Assembly: GCA_965221135.1 (NCBI GenBank)
Contig: CBDCRZ010000100.1
Coordinates: forward strand, 930,001-994,000
Length of the DNA stretch: 64,000 bases
Direction of reading: 5' to 3'
DNA from: Sansalvadorimonas sp965221135
GTDB taxonomy: Bacteria; Pseudomonadota; Gammaproteobacteria; Pseudomonadales; Endozoicomonadaceae
The position numbers and the translations under genes were made by a program. Within the stretch, counting starts at the first letter, position 1. The number at the start of each line of letters is the position of its first letter. Under the pieces are notes generated by a model. The model worked only from the letters and a program-made list of their open reading frames with translations. It had not been told where the DNA came from and did not search any database. Positions 1 to 8,006 of the stretch are shown here, piece by piece.

Positions 1-546
1 AATCGACCAGTTGTTCTTATTGCCGGAGGCTATGGTGATGACTTTCAGCGCAGCTTCGCACTTATGAAGGAAGCTGCTGCACTGCGTTCTGACATACAGT
101 GGCTTATGACTCCTCATCCTCGCACACTGGCTGATCTCAACACCGGGACTGATATGCCTGCCGATAGCATTCGCACGATTTCGAACATCTCAACCGTGCG
201 GTTAAGCACCGTGGCCCAGCTTGTGATGACACATCGCTCCACTGTTGGGTGGATGGCCTCCCAGACAGGGTTACCCGTTATTTTTGTTCGCCCTGAAGGC
301 CACCAGGATGCCTTAGCCTGGGGACAGGTGCGCCTTGTTAACAACTCATCATCCCTGCTCAATGCTGTTCACCGCCTGTTGGATAATCCAGCATCTCGTA
401 CACCTTTTCCTGCGAACAACCACTCTCCGACAATTGCCGATATACTGATCCAAAGACTGCAGCCTCAATTGGTACAGCCTGTGACAGTAGAAAGTCTTGA
501 AGAAAACAACGACCCTGAACCTCCAAAGCACAGGAGTAGGTTTTAA
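1..546 (+). CDS. C-terminal part of an uncharacterised glycosyltransferase-like protein (5' truncated by window edge)
   Basis: The reading frame is open from the first base, so the gene starts upstream of the window; an internal Met at position 64 is unlikely to be the real start. The visible part begins RPVVLIAGGYGDDF, which resembles the start of the second Rossmann domain of GT-B glycosyltransferases. It continues with a THRSTVGWMASQTGLPVIFV stretch, like the Ser/Gly-rich donor-binding region where such proteins describe a hidden monitor of an unreliable site. The last 50 residues are polar and probably disordered. The SanA-family gene follows after 47 bases on the same strand, which would fit an envelope role. 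No family is firmly recognised; the glycosyltransferase reading is inference from fold-like motifs only. Confidence 0.55.
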   Translation, partial: NRPVVLIAGGYGDDFQRSFALMKEAAALRSDIQWLMTPHPRTLADLNTGTDMPADSIRTISNISTVRLSTVAQLVMTHRSTVGWMASQTGLPVIFVRPEGHQDALAWGQVRLVNNSSSLLNAVHRLLDNPASRTPFPANNHSPTIADILIQRLQPQLVQPVTVESLEENNDPEPPKHRSRF

Positions 547-593
547 TCACACTTTACTCGACCTGCCAGGGAACGGTAGGCTAGAAAGGACTG

Positions 594-1298
594 ATGACTC
601 ATACGACCACTAGCATCTTAAAGTACCCTATGCCTCACTGGTTCACCGACAAGAAACTTCTGACGCTGACAGCATTTATGCTGCTTTCAGTGCTGGGGAG
701 TATTTTGGCTATCAACCAGTTAATTCAGTACACCACCAAAGACTACCTCTACTCGACACCTGAGCAACTGCCTTTCAACAAGGTGGGTGTTGTTCTGGGA
801 ACCAGTAACTTTACATCGGAAGGCGTACCTAATGGCCACTATTTTCGCCGACTGGAAGCCACAGCAGAGCTGGTAAAAGCCGGACGAATTCAATATGTGC
901 TGGTAAGTGGTGACAATGCCACGCCCTGGTATGACGAGCCTACACGTATGAAACAGGGGCTTATTCGCCTGGGAGTACCCGCCGATATTATTTATCGGGA
1001 TGACTCCGGGTTTCGCACCCTCGACTCGGTACTCAGAGCCAAGGATGTTTTTGGGCAGCAATCTTTCACGATTATCTCCCAGCAATACCAAAATGAACGC
1101 GCCGTCTACATAGCCCGCCAACATGATATTGATGCCATCGCCTTTAATGCTCATGGTGAACTGGTGCATTACGACTATAGCAATCGACTCAGAGAGCTTC
1201 TTGCCCGGGTATTGGCTTTTCTCGAAACCAGCATTCTGGATACAGGCCCGCAAGTGCTCGGCCCCGCCATTCACATTGGTGAATCACCACAATCCTGA
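594..1298 (+). CDS. sanA: SanA/YdcF-family (DUF218) inner-membrane protein
   Basis: A 234-residue protein with one N-terminal membrane segment (about residues 20-45) and a DUF218 domain facing the periplasm. The motifs VGVVLGTSNF, LVSGDNATPWYDEP and DDSGFRTLDSVLRAKDVF match the signature order of E. coli SanA (LGT..., LLSGDN...NEP, AGFRTLDS). SanA is an envelope-barrier factor linked to vancomycin permeability; its chemistry is unknown. Start chosen at the ATG preceded by AAAGGA. It lies 47 bases after the truncated upstream gene and may be cotranscribed with it. No terminator is obvious between it and the convergent gene ending at 1475. Confidence 0.85.
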   Translation: MTHTTTSILKYPMPHWFTDKKLLTLTAFMLLSVLGSILAINQLIQYTTKDYLYSTPEQLPFNKVGVVLGTSNFTSEGVPNGHYFRRLEATAELVKAGRIQYVLVSGDNATPWYDEPTRMKQGLIRLGVPADIIYRDDSGFRTLDSVLRAKDVFGQQSFTIISQQYQNERAVYIARQHDIDAIAFNAHGELVHYDYSNRLRELLARVLAFLETSILDTGPQVLGPAIHIGESPQS

Positions 1299-1474
1299 AT
1301 CTACTGGACAGGCTCTTCCAAACACATCTGGCCAAGCCCCGCTCAAAGCAATAACCTTCAGGTGCCACTCTCCCTCCCAGCTTACTTTGGCATTAACAGA
1401 CAGGCCGCGTGCTGAAAGCAGAAATTTCACCGTATTCCTTTTGTCTTTACATGTTTTTTTGGGGAAGAGAATTA

Positions 1475-4111
1475 TCAGGGTTCTTTGGTGCAATAAGATA
1501 GAAATACTTTTTCTCCAGTTTCTTGAAGTTGAACCAGCTCATCCATTGAACACTTATCAAAAGCATCCAGATCATCCCAAATGACGGGGCTAAGACCAGC
1601 CTGCAGCCTGAGAATATTTGTCACAATACAGGCAGACGTTCGACAGTTTGCATCACTAAACAGTTGCATTCTCTCTATGCTTAAAATGCATTCTGCAATA
1701 GCCAGCTCTTTATCTCTGATTGATCGTTGACTATCACCAATAACAATATAACACTGCTCAAATAATTGATTAATGACGAGCCTGTTCTTGTAGAGAGGAG
1801 CCGATATTTCCTGTGATTCTTGTTCAACGCTTATGTGAGGAAAAGCATCGTCGCCGCTATGTTGCGTGAACCCTTGTTCTTGCAATTTTAACCCAGTTCC
1901 TTTCTCGTCGAATTTATAGGCCGAATCAACAGTAACATCATGAAGAGTGCGCAGAACATTCACATCAAGTTTTACACCATTTCTTAACATCTTTAATCCA
2001 ACAAGAAACCCTTTAAAACAGTTACTCAGATACCCTGGTTCATTTTCATAGCCAAACCGCCCCTTATCCGTCTGATCTTTTCCTGCGATAAATAGTCGCC
2101 AAAGTTCACATGCAGGAAATCTATCGAGTAGTGGGTTCAGCTTTATTTCATTCGACAAAAGTTCTTCATATTGATATGAATTACAAGCTTCAGAAAAAAT
2201 CACACCCAAACTTTCCAGCACCCTTTTAAGTACAATCAAATCCATCGGCATGATGGCTTCTACACTATTACCCCTGCATTGATACAAACGGCTATTTAGG
2301 TACCATGTGGGAATACAGCTCATGACGCCTGCACCATTTTCAATCTTTGACAAAGCATCCTTTAATTCTTTTATTCGTCCCAACACAACGGTTCTCAACC
2401 GTCTTTTAAACCCATTAAAATAATCTGGAAGCTGACCTCCAGGTATTCTATTTAGCATGGAGACAGGCAAAAGAGCTGAATCACCATTAATAAATGAATC
2501 AAACAAAGAATTACTAAATTTAATCAAATCAGCCACTTTCAGTACAAACCTTCCTTTTTCTTTAAGAAGAACCAAAGGTCGCTCAGTAACATCTATTCTT
2601 GGTTGTATAATTTCTCCCAACCACTCCCTGGACAAACAAACCGTTTCTTCTGATTCTTTTGCAGGTTGACTACAAGCCCCCTCCCCCTCCTGAACCTTAT
2701 ACGATAAAAACGTCTTACTCCCCTCTTGTTGACGGTCTGTTATTTCAATCAATGAAAAGCCATCCAATACATTGGGGTCCTTCCATATTACGGGTACTAA
2801 ACCTGCTCGCATCCTCAAAATATTTGTTAATATAAAACAGATAACTCTAATATTCCCATCATTAAAAACATGCATTCTATTTAAGTTAGCGATACATTTT
2901 GAAATAGCCATACCTTTTTCGCGTTCACTTATCGTTCTTTCTATCACTGATTGACACTCATCAAGCAAACCGTTTATGACCGCTTCAACTTTGTCATTGA
3001 ATACAAGTTCGTCAAACTCCAAAACTAATGGAGTATTTCCAACTTCAGGTATAGATAACTTAAAAAGACACCTCTTATCTTCAAGCATACCTCCAACACT
3101 TTTTACGCACTGAGCTTTTATTTCTTCAACCCCCAAAGAACTTGCATTTTCATCTATAGAGAGAAATATAAAACCACAACCATTCCTACTCCTTCTAAAA
3201 TCTACTGGAAATGGGATCAAACCAATCCTGGTTGTGATATTTTTATAAGCCTTACCAAAACACTCGGCATGCATATCACGAAGTAAATGGCAGTCAATCT
3301 TCCCGCCTTCTCTGAGCCGTTTTAATGCAAATAAAAAACCACCATAGCATCCTGACAAATGTCCAGGCTCATCTTCATACCCAAACTTCCCTCGAGTCCC
3401 CTGGTGCTTACCATCTATAAATAAGCGCCATAACTCTCTAATTGGAAAGTTTTTAAATGATTCATGATGTGCAAGTTCTTCTTGCAAACGAGTTTCAAAC
3501 TCGTATGCCTCAAAAATACGAGAATATAAGATTTCTAACAATTCTTTTAGATTTCCAATTTGCAGTATGTCATCTCTAACTGCCTCTATAGGATTCGCTT
3601 TACTTAACCTAAACAGAATTCTTTTCTCGTACCATTCTGGAATCTTTCTACGACAGGAAGAAAAACCAGATCTTTCACACTCAGATAAGTACTGTATCAG
3701 CTCCTCTTTTTTTTCATCAATAAGTCTATCAAACTCTTCCGTACAGACTTCATAGTTCTCTTTTAGATCTTCCTCAGATATATCGTTAAATATTTTCGTG
3801 TTGAAATTATCTTCTGTAAAAATCATATGTTTAAAGAAATTAGAGCAAAATATCTTTATTCTTCTTCTCTCTTCACTCTCATACTCCATAAAATCATCCT
3901 CCATATAGATATCTTGAATAGAAAAATCTTCAAGACCTTTGCCTTCCGGGCTATCAGGCCCGCTACTCTCTACCCCCTGCATTGCACTTTCTACATCAGG
4001 TGCATTTTCTACGGCCGGGGCATGTTGTTTGCTTTCTTTACCATTATCAGGTTGCTGTCCAGCACTCTGACTACTCCACCCACTAGGTTTTTTTGCAGAA
4101 GGTATATCCAT
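1475..4111 (-). CDS. Large protein with two tandem Fic-like modules; candidate secreted effector
   Basis: An 878-residue protein, visibly more AT-rich than its neighbours. Residues 1-65 are polar, Ser/Pro/Gln-rich and without a Sec signal, as is common in type III effectors. The rest contains two copies of one module. Copy 1 (about 150-450) carries IPEWYEKR, FPIRELWRLFIDGK, GKFGYEDEPGHLSGC and then RMHVFNDGNIR with His414. Copy 2 (about 598-850) carries IPTWYLNSR, FPACELWRLFIAGK, GRFGYENEPGYLSNC and then RMQLFSDANCR with Gln816 at the His position. The copy-1 motif matches the Fic active-site pattern HxFx(D/E)GNxR apart from the last Gly, and the segments after it (FILTNILRMRAGLVPVIW and IVTNILRLQAGLSPVIW) are also duplicated. 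Fic enzymes usually transfer AMP or other phosphate-containing groups to hydroxyl side chains, so copy 1 could be active and copy 2 a pseudo-domain. Start ATG has GAGG five bases upstream. The Fic assignment rests on the motif; effector status is inference. Confidence 0.7.
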   Translation of the reverse strand: MDIPSAKKPSGWSSQSAGQQPDNGKESKQHAPAVENAPDVESAMQGVESSGPDSPEGKGLEDFSIQDIYMEDDFMEYESEERRRIKIFCSNFFKHMIFTEDNFNTKIFNDISEEDLKENYEVCTEEFDRLIDEKKEELIQYLSECERSGFSSCRRKIPEWYEKRILFRLSKANPIEAVRDDILQIGNLKELLEILYSRIFEAYEFETRLQEELAHHESFKNFPIRELWRLFIDGKHQGTRGKFGYEDEPGHLSGCYGGFLFALKRLREGGKIDCHLLRDMHAECFGKAYKNITTRIGLIPFPVDFRRSRNGCGFIFLSIDENASSLGVEEIKAQCVKSVGGMLEDKRCLFKLSIPEVGNTPLVLEFDELVFNDKVEAVINGLLDECQSVIERTISEREKGMAISKCIANLNRMHVFNDGNIRVICFILTNILRMRAGLVPVIWKDPNVLDGFSLIEITDRQQEGSKTFLSYKVQEGEGACSQPAKESEETVCLSREWLGEIIQPRIDVTERPLVLLKEKGRFVLKVADLIKFSNSLFDSFINGDSALLPVSMLNRIPGGQLPDYFNGFKRRLRTVVLGRIKELKDALSKIENGAGVMSCIPTWYLNSRLYQCRGNSVEAIMPMDLIVLKRVLESLGVIFSEACNSYQYEELLSNEIKLNPLLDRFPACELWRLFIAGKDQTDKGRFGYENEPGYLSNCFKGFLVGLKMLRNGVKLDVNVLRTLHDVTVDSAYKFDEKGTGLKLQEQGFTQHSGDDAFPHISVEQESQEISAPLYKNRLVINQLFEQCYIVIGDSQRSIRDKELAIAECILSIERMQLFSDANCRTSACIVTNILRLQAGLSPVIWDDLDAFDKCSMDELVQLQETGEKVFLSYCTKEP

Positions 4112-4298
4112 ATAGCCTCACTTATTATGAGCTGTTAACCTAATAAGCAGCTTAATACAAAAAAATCTATACCTTACAAACCTCATGCCCCCGAACCTCC
4201 CCCAACCACGGCTCCTTATAGATCGCCCCACCAGAAACCCTTAGATAGCCTGTAACTTTCAGCCCTCACTCTGGCAGCTCTCATCTATGCTGTGAGAT

Positions 4299-5528
4299 AT
4301 GCTGAACAACTCTAAAAAACACCTGCCCAGGGAAGACTCCGAACCGGATTCAACATCAGGCTCAGCCTTTGGGGCAACACTGATTGTTGCCGGCACTACG
4401 ATTGGTGCCGGAATGCTGGCTCTGCCCATAATATCCTACGGCCTTGGCTTTACCGCTATGGCTCTGATGATGCTGGTCACCTGGGCGATGATGGCCATTG
4501 CCGCACTACTGACTCTGGAAGTAAACCTGGCCGTCAAACCCGGCTGCAGCCTGTTTGCTATGGCTAAAGAGACCCTTCAAGGCAAAGGCGGGGTTCTCTC
4601 TATCGGTACCATGCTGTTCCTGTATTACGCACTTTTGTCAGCTTATATTGCAGGAGGAGGCAGCCAGCTGGGCCATTACCTGATTCACGCCGCTCCTTCC
4701 CTGAGGGATATAACAGATACTGAAAACGGCATACTCGGCATGCTTGTTTTCACGCTGTTGTTTGGCGGTATCGCATCTATTGGCATTCGCAGCATAGATC
4801 TGAGCATCCGCATTTTATTTGTTCTGATGCTGGTGACCTTTGCATTGTCCCTTGGGATTCTGGCCCCTCATATTGAACTGCCCCGTCTGCAAACCCAGCC
4901 TTCCAGCTCCTGGATTATGGTTATGGCTCTGCCTGTTATTTTCACCTCTTTTGGTTATCACGGCAGCATTCCCAGCCTGATTGCCTATGTTGGTAATAAT
5001 AAATCTCAACTCAAGCGTGTATTCCTGATTGGCAGCTTTGTACCTTTATTTGTGTACTTACTTTGGCTGGGGGTCTCTCTTGGGCAACTCAACGAGACTG
5101 AACTCAACCGTGTTTCTGACTCACAATCCGTTGCTGTACTGATAGATGTATTGAGTAACCAAAATGGCCTTCACAACCTGCCTTTGGCTCTGCATATTTT
5201 CGCAGACCTGGCTTTGGTCACGTCTTTTCTTGGAGTGGCTCTCGGGCTGTTCGATTTTATCCATTCCATTACAGCCTCACGCTCACGGGTAAAAACAGCA
5301 CTGGCTGTTTACACACCTCCGCTTCTGATTGCACTGTTTCTGCCTGGCGCTTTTGTTATCGCACTTAACTATGCAGCTCTGGCACTGGCCATGCTGGCAA
5401 TTCTTCTTCCCGCCCTGATGGTGTACAAACTTATTCAAAATGGAACATTGAAAGCTTTCCCCGGACGATGGTTTTTTTGGCCAACGGTTCTCTTTGGCCT
5501 TATGGTTTCAGTACTTAGTCTTATTTAA
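4299..5528 (+). CDS. Aromatic amino acid permease (HAAAP family, TyrP/Mtr-like)
   Basis: A 409-residue polytopic membrane protein with about eleven hydrophobic segments. The start of the transport domain, GATLIVAGTTIGAGMLALP, is the typical helix 1 of the hydroxy/aromatic amino acid permease family (TyrP, Mtr, TnaB), including the unwound GTTIGAGMLALP segment. These proteins import tyrosine or tryptophan by proton symport across the inner membrane. The length fits the family (about 400-415). Tyrosine is slightly favoured over tryptophan as substrate, but the sequence does not decide it. Stands alone, followed by an intrinsic terminator at 5566-5598. Confidence 0.85.
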   Translation: MLNNSKKHLPREDSEPDSTSGSAFGATLIVAGTTIGAGMLALPIISYGLGFTAMALMMLVTWAMMAIAALLTLEVNLAVKPGCSLFAMAKETLQGKGGVLSIGTMLFLYYALLSAYIAGGGSQLGHYLIHAAPSLRDITDTENGILGMLVFTLLFGGIASIGIRSIDLSIRILFVLMLVTFALSLGILAPHIELPRLQTQPSSSWIMVMALPVIFTSFGYHGSIPSLIAYVGNNKSQLKRVFLIGSFVPLFVYLLWLGVSLGQLNETELNRVSDSQSVAVLIDVLSNQNGLHNLPLALHIFADLALVTSFLGVALGLFDFIHSITASRSRVKTALAVYTPPLLIALFLPGAFVIALNYAALALAMLAILLPALMVYKLIQNGTLKAFPGRWFFWPTVLFGLMVSVLSLI

Positions 5529-5565
5529 ATGAAGCTGGTGCAGTGCAGGGCAGAGACAAACAAAT

Positions 5566-5598
5566 AAGCCGACGTATAAAGTCGGCTTCTTTGTTTTT
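5566..5598 (+). terminator. Intrinsic terminator after the aromatic amino acid permease gene
   Basis: Perfect 8-bp stem AAGCCGAC / GTCGGCTT with a 7-base loop, followed by CTTTGTTTTT. It lies 37 bases after the permease stop. On the other strand it is followed by only a short A/T stretch, so it mainly serves the plus strand. Confidence 0.85.
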
Positions 5599-5629
5599 AC
5601 GACAGATATTTTTTAATTAAAAAAATTGT

Positions 5630-6313
5630 CTACTTACGTTTCTTTTTACGCTTTTTCCCGCCTCTCCTGGTTGGTATTTGCAGCGCCTGATCTGTCAGCT
5701 GCACCCTGCCTTTATCGTTGACGGTTATATATTTTTCCAGGTCCGTTTCTATATGATCAGGAACTATACCGAAGTCTTTGTCCCGCCCTGGGTGATAGTC
5801 CCAAAACAGCTCACTGTCCGGCTCAACTTCCCTGAGGGAAATGGCGACAACCCCCTGGTCGTCAGTCACAAACATCTCAAGATTGGGTTCATCGGCACTA
5901 TTGGCATAGCGCATAGGGCTTTCACTGTGACGACCATCTATACCCATTTCCAGATCCGGGTACTCTCCCCGCCAGGGCTCATCGTCGTCATCATCCACCA
6001 GCCAGAGTATGTAGGTGTCCTGATTCAGGAAGTGCGGCAGCCCCTGTTCATCTCTCTGCCACATAACATAGCGTCCGGTTGCAGGCACTAATAGACGGAA
6101 GGATTTAACGCCAGTGTACTCACCAACGACTCTTCCCGAGGGTATAAAATCCCGGGTAAAAAGCCCTGTTCCGGCACCTTCAATTTTACTTTCGCCTTCA
6201 TGAAGACGAAATTCATAATTTGCAAGACGGGCTTTTAACTCTGAAACCTCTCTTTGCAGAGAAGCGATTTCATTATCGGCCTCAACCGAAGAACTGACCT
6301 CTGTATGACTCAT
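5630..6313 (-). CDS. SET-domain protein with polybasic C-terminus; candidate effector methyltransferase
   Basis: A 227-residue protein. Residues about 12-35 form a short coiled coil; 38-175 read as a SET domain, the fold of protein lysine methyltransferases. Supporting motifs in order are GAGTGLFTRDFIPSGRVVGE (substrate/cofactor N-part), GEYTG (64-68), RYANSADEPN (135-144, equivalent to the RFINHSCxPN pseudoknot motif, with Asn138 kept but His and Cys lost) and ELFWDY (168-173), whose Tyr173 sits at the catalytic position. The tail, RRGGKKRKKKRK, looks like a nuclear localisation signal. Bacterial SET proteins of this size are known as host-histone methyltransferases secreted by Chlamydia (NUE) and Legionella (RomA/LegAS4). 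No Sec signal is present. Transcribed divergently from the NADAR gene. Host targeting is inferred. Confidence 0.8.
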   Translation of the reverse strand: MSHTEVSSSVEADNEIASLQREVSELKARLANYEFRLHEGESKIEGAGTGLFTRDFIPSGRVVGEYTGVKSFRLLVPATGRYVMWQRDEQGLPHFLNQDTYILWLVDDDDDEPWRGEYPDLEMGIDGRHSESPMRYANSADEPNLEMFVTDDQGVVAISLREVEPDSELFWDYHPGRDKDFGIVPDHIETDLEKYITVNDKGRVQLTDQALQIPTRRGGKKRKKKRK

Positions 6314-6377
6314 GGCGGGTAATCGTCCCTAATAGTATTAACAATCTCTTTTATTAATCTTTTATAGAAATGAGTAA

Positions 6378-6401
6378 AACAACCAACTCCTTATGGTTGT
6401 T
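6378..6401. promoter_or_regulatory. Inverted repeat in the divergent SET/NADAR promoter region
   Basis: Perfect 8-bp arms AACAACCA / TGGTTGTT separated by 8 bases, in the 176-base space between two divergent start codons. It could be an operator shared by both genes or an RNA hairpin. No clear -35/-10 pair is recognised nearby. Confidence 0.4.
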
Positions 6402-6489
6402 AGTTCAGCTTACCATCTTGTCAGGTGATTTAAAGCGCCTGGATATTATATTGCTTAGAGTCATTGATTGCAGGGATTGAGATTAGGAT

Positions 6490-7719
6490 ATGCAAACGAC
6501 AACTCGCATTAATAACAGACACAAGAGTGCCCTTATACGGGATATTCAAAAGAACACCAACGACTATCGAATCCGTCAGGATAAACGTCACAATGGCCTC
6601 CAGCGCCTGGAAACCCTGTCTGGGCATGTTGTATCTCTTGCACCTCATAATACTGTTCGCACCTGCTCCATCGGTACTTATTATGATGAAACCGCAAATG
6701 AAGAGGCGCTGCAGAATTACCAGCAAGAGTTGCTCGCGTTATTTCAAACGCTGGAAAACAAGAATATATTTAATCGGCTGATTACGATTTCCCGGCTTAA
6801 CAGACAGCAGCCTTTGCCATCACCGCCCACGACTCAGCACGCGAGACCCCCTGGAATGAGAACCAGTACAAGACCATCTCCTGTACCGGCACCATCATCT
6901 TCTAGCGCTCCACCGCCCGCTCCCCAGCCCACTGCGCATCGCAATACTCCATCACCGAGCGCAGGGTTTAAACCTTCACCAGAGCCTTTACCTCCAACCA
7001 GGATTTCACCGCGCGGTAACCGCCCCAACCCAATAGAAGGCTGCAACTATATCGTTCCTATCAGACAGGGTGAGTATGTCCAGGATCTGCTGGCAGAGCC
7101 CACAACCTATGATGCAGCTCGTAACCTTCTGATCCAGCAGACAACCTTCCCTGCGATGAATGATCGTCTGAATGATCCACAAGGCGCAGGCTCCCGCAAT
7201 GGTGCGGTTCGTTTTTTCGACCGTAAGTATGATCAGGCGAACAGATTGAATAACTACTACCTATCCAACACCTACAAGCACCAGCGCAATGGCAGGCTTG
7301 TTCCCCTGATTATTGATGGTCAACCCTACGACAGCGTTGAACATTATTTTCAGTGCATGAAGTTTCTGCAAGCTCCCGCTGAAAGTGCTTCACAGTATGA
7401 GTTGAGTGAAGCCATCAGATCCGTTCGCAAAGCTCCATCTGGTGGTGCTGCAGCATCCACAGGCGGCTCCCGGGGCGCCTTTGGTCATCTGATTAACCTG
7501 AATAGATGGGACAAGATCAAATACAACATCATGATGACAGGTATTATGGCCAAGTTTGAACAAATCCCTGAATTGAGAAACAAGCTATTGCGAAGCTGGC
7601 CCAATATTTTGATTGAGCACACAACGGATGATGCTCTTTGGGGAAATAACGGGGATGATTCAGGCATGAATATGACCGGGCAGATTCTGGGTTTTGTCAG
7701 AGACCGCTTAATTCGCTGA
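6490..7719 (+). CDS. NADAR-domain protein with proline-rich linker; candidate effector
   Basis: A 409-residue protein in three parts. Residues 1-100 are an unrecognised, basic, probably helical N-terminal domain. Residues 105-180 are a Pro/Ser-rich linker (for example PPPAPQPTAHR). Residues about 240-408 are a NADAR (YbiA/RibX) domain: FFDRKYDQANRLNNYYLSN, DSVEHYFQCMKF (281-292), the GIMAKFEQIPELRNKLL helix, and LIEHTTDDALWGNNGDDSGM with Trp384-Gly385 and Asn394. YbiA-type NADAR enzymes cleave N-glycosidic bonds of riboflavin-pathway intermediates, and related domains act on ADP-ribose linked to nucleobases. A housekeeping YbiA is only about 160 residues, so the N-terminal domain and linker are unusual and resemble effector architecture. 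The SET gene is divergent 176 bases away. Enzyme family is well supported; a host role is inferred. Confidence 0.8.
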   Translation: MQTTTRINNRHKSALIRDIQKNTNDYRIRQDKRHNGLQRLETLSGHVVSLAPHNTVRTCSIGTYYDETANEEALQNYQQELLALFQTLENKNIFNRLITISRLNRQQPLPSPPTTQHARPPGMRTSTRPSPVPAPSSSSAPPPAPQPTAHRNTPSPSAGFKPSPEPLPPTRISPRGNRPNPIEGCNYIVPIRQGEYVQDLLAEPTTYDAARNLLIQQTTFPAMNDRLNDPQGAGSRNGAVRFFDRKYDQANRLNNYYLSNTYKHQRNGRLVPLIIDGQPYDSVEHYFQCMKFLQAPAESASQYELSEAIRSVRKAPSGGAAASTGGSRGAFGHLINLNRWDKIKYNIMMTGIMAKFEQIPELRNKLLRSWPNILIEHTTDDALWGNNGDDSGMNMTGQILGFVRDRLIR

Positions 7720-8006
7720 CCTTCACGAGCGACACCCGGAAATCAATAACCACTGTTTTTCACCGCGAAAAACTTGCTCTAAACCTTTATCTCTTATGAA
7801 CACTCCATAAATATACACAGAGCCACTACCAGGCCTCAATCCCCACATCATTGGCAACATCCTATAGTTACATTCCCCAGCCAACCCCAGCGCTCAGGAA
7901 ACCTCTGTAACACCTGCCAAGAAAGCCACCTGCTCTGCAAAATTTCTGTTATCTTTGAAATGCGAGAGTTTCAGGATAAGACATCGATAAGGGATATAAG
8001 ACGTTA

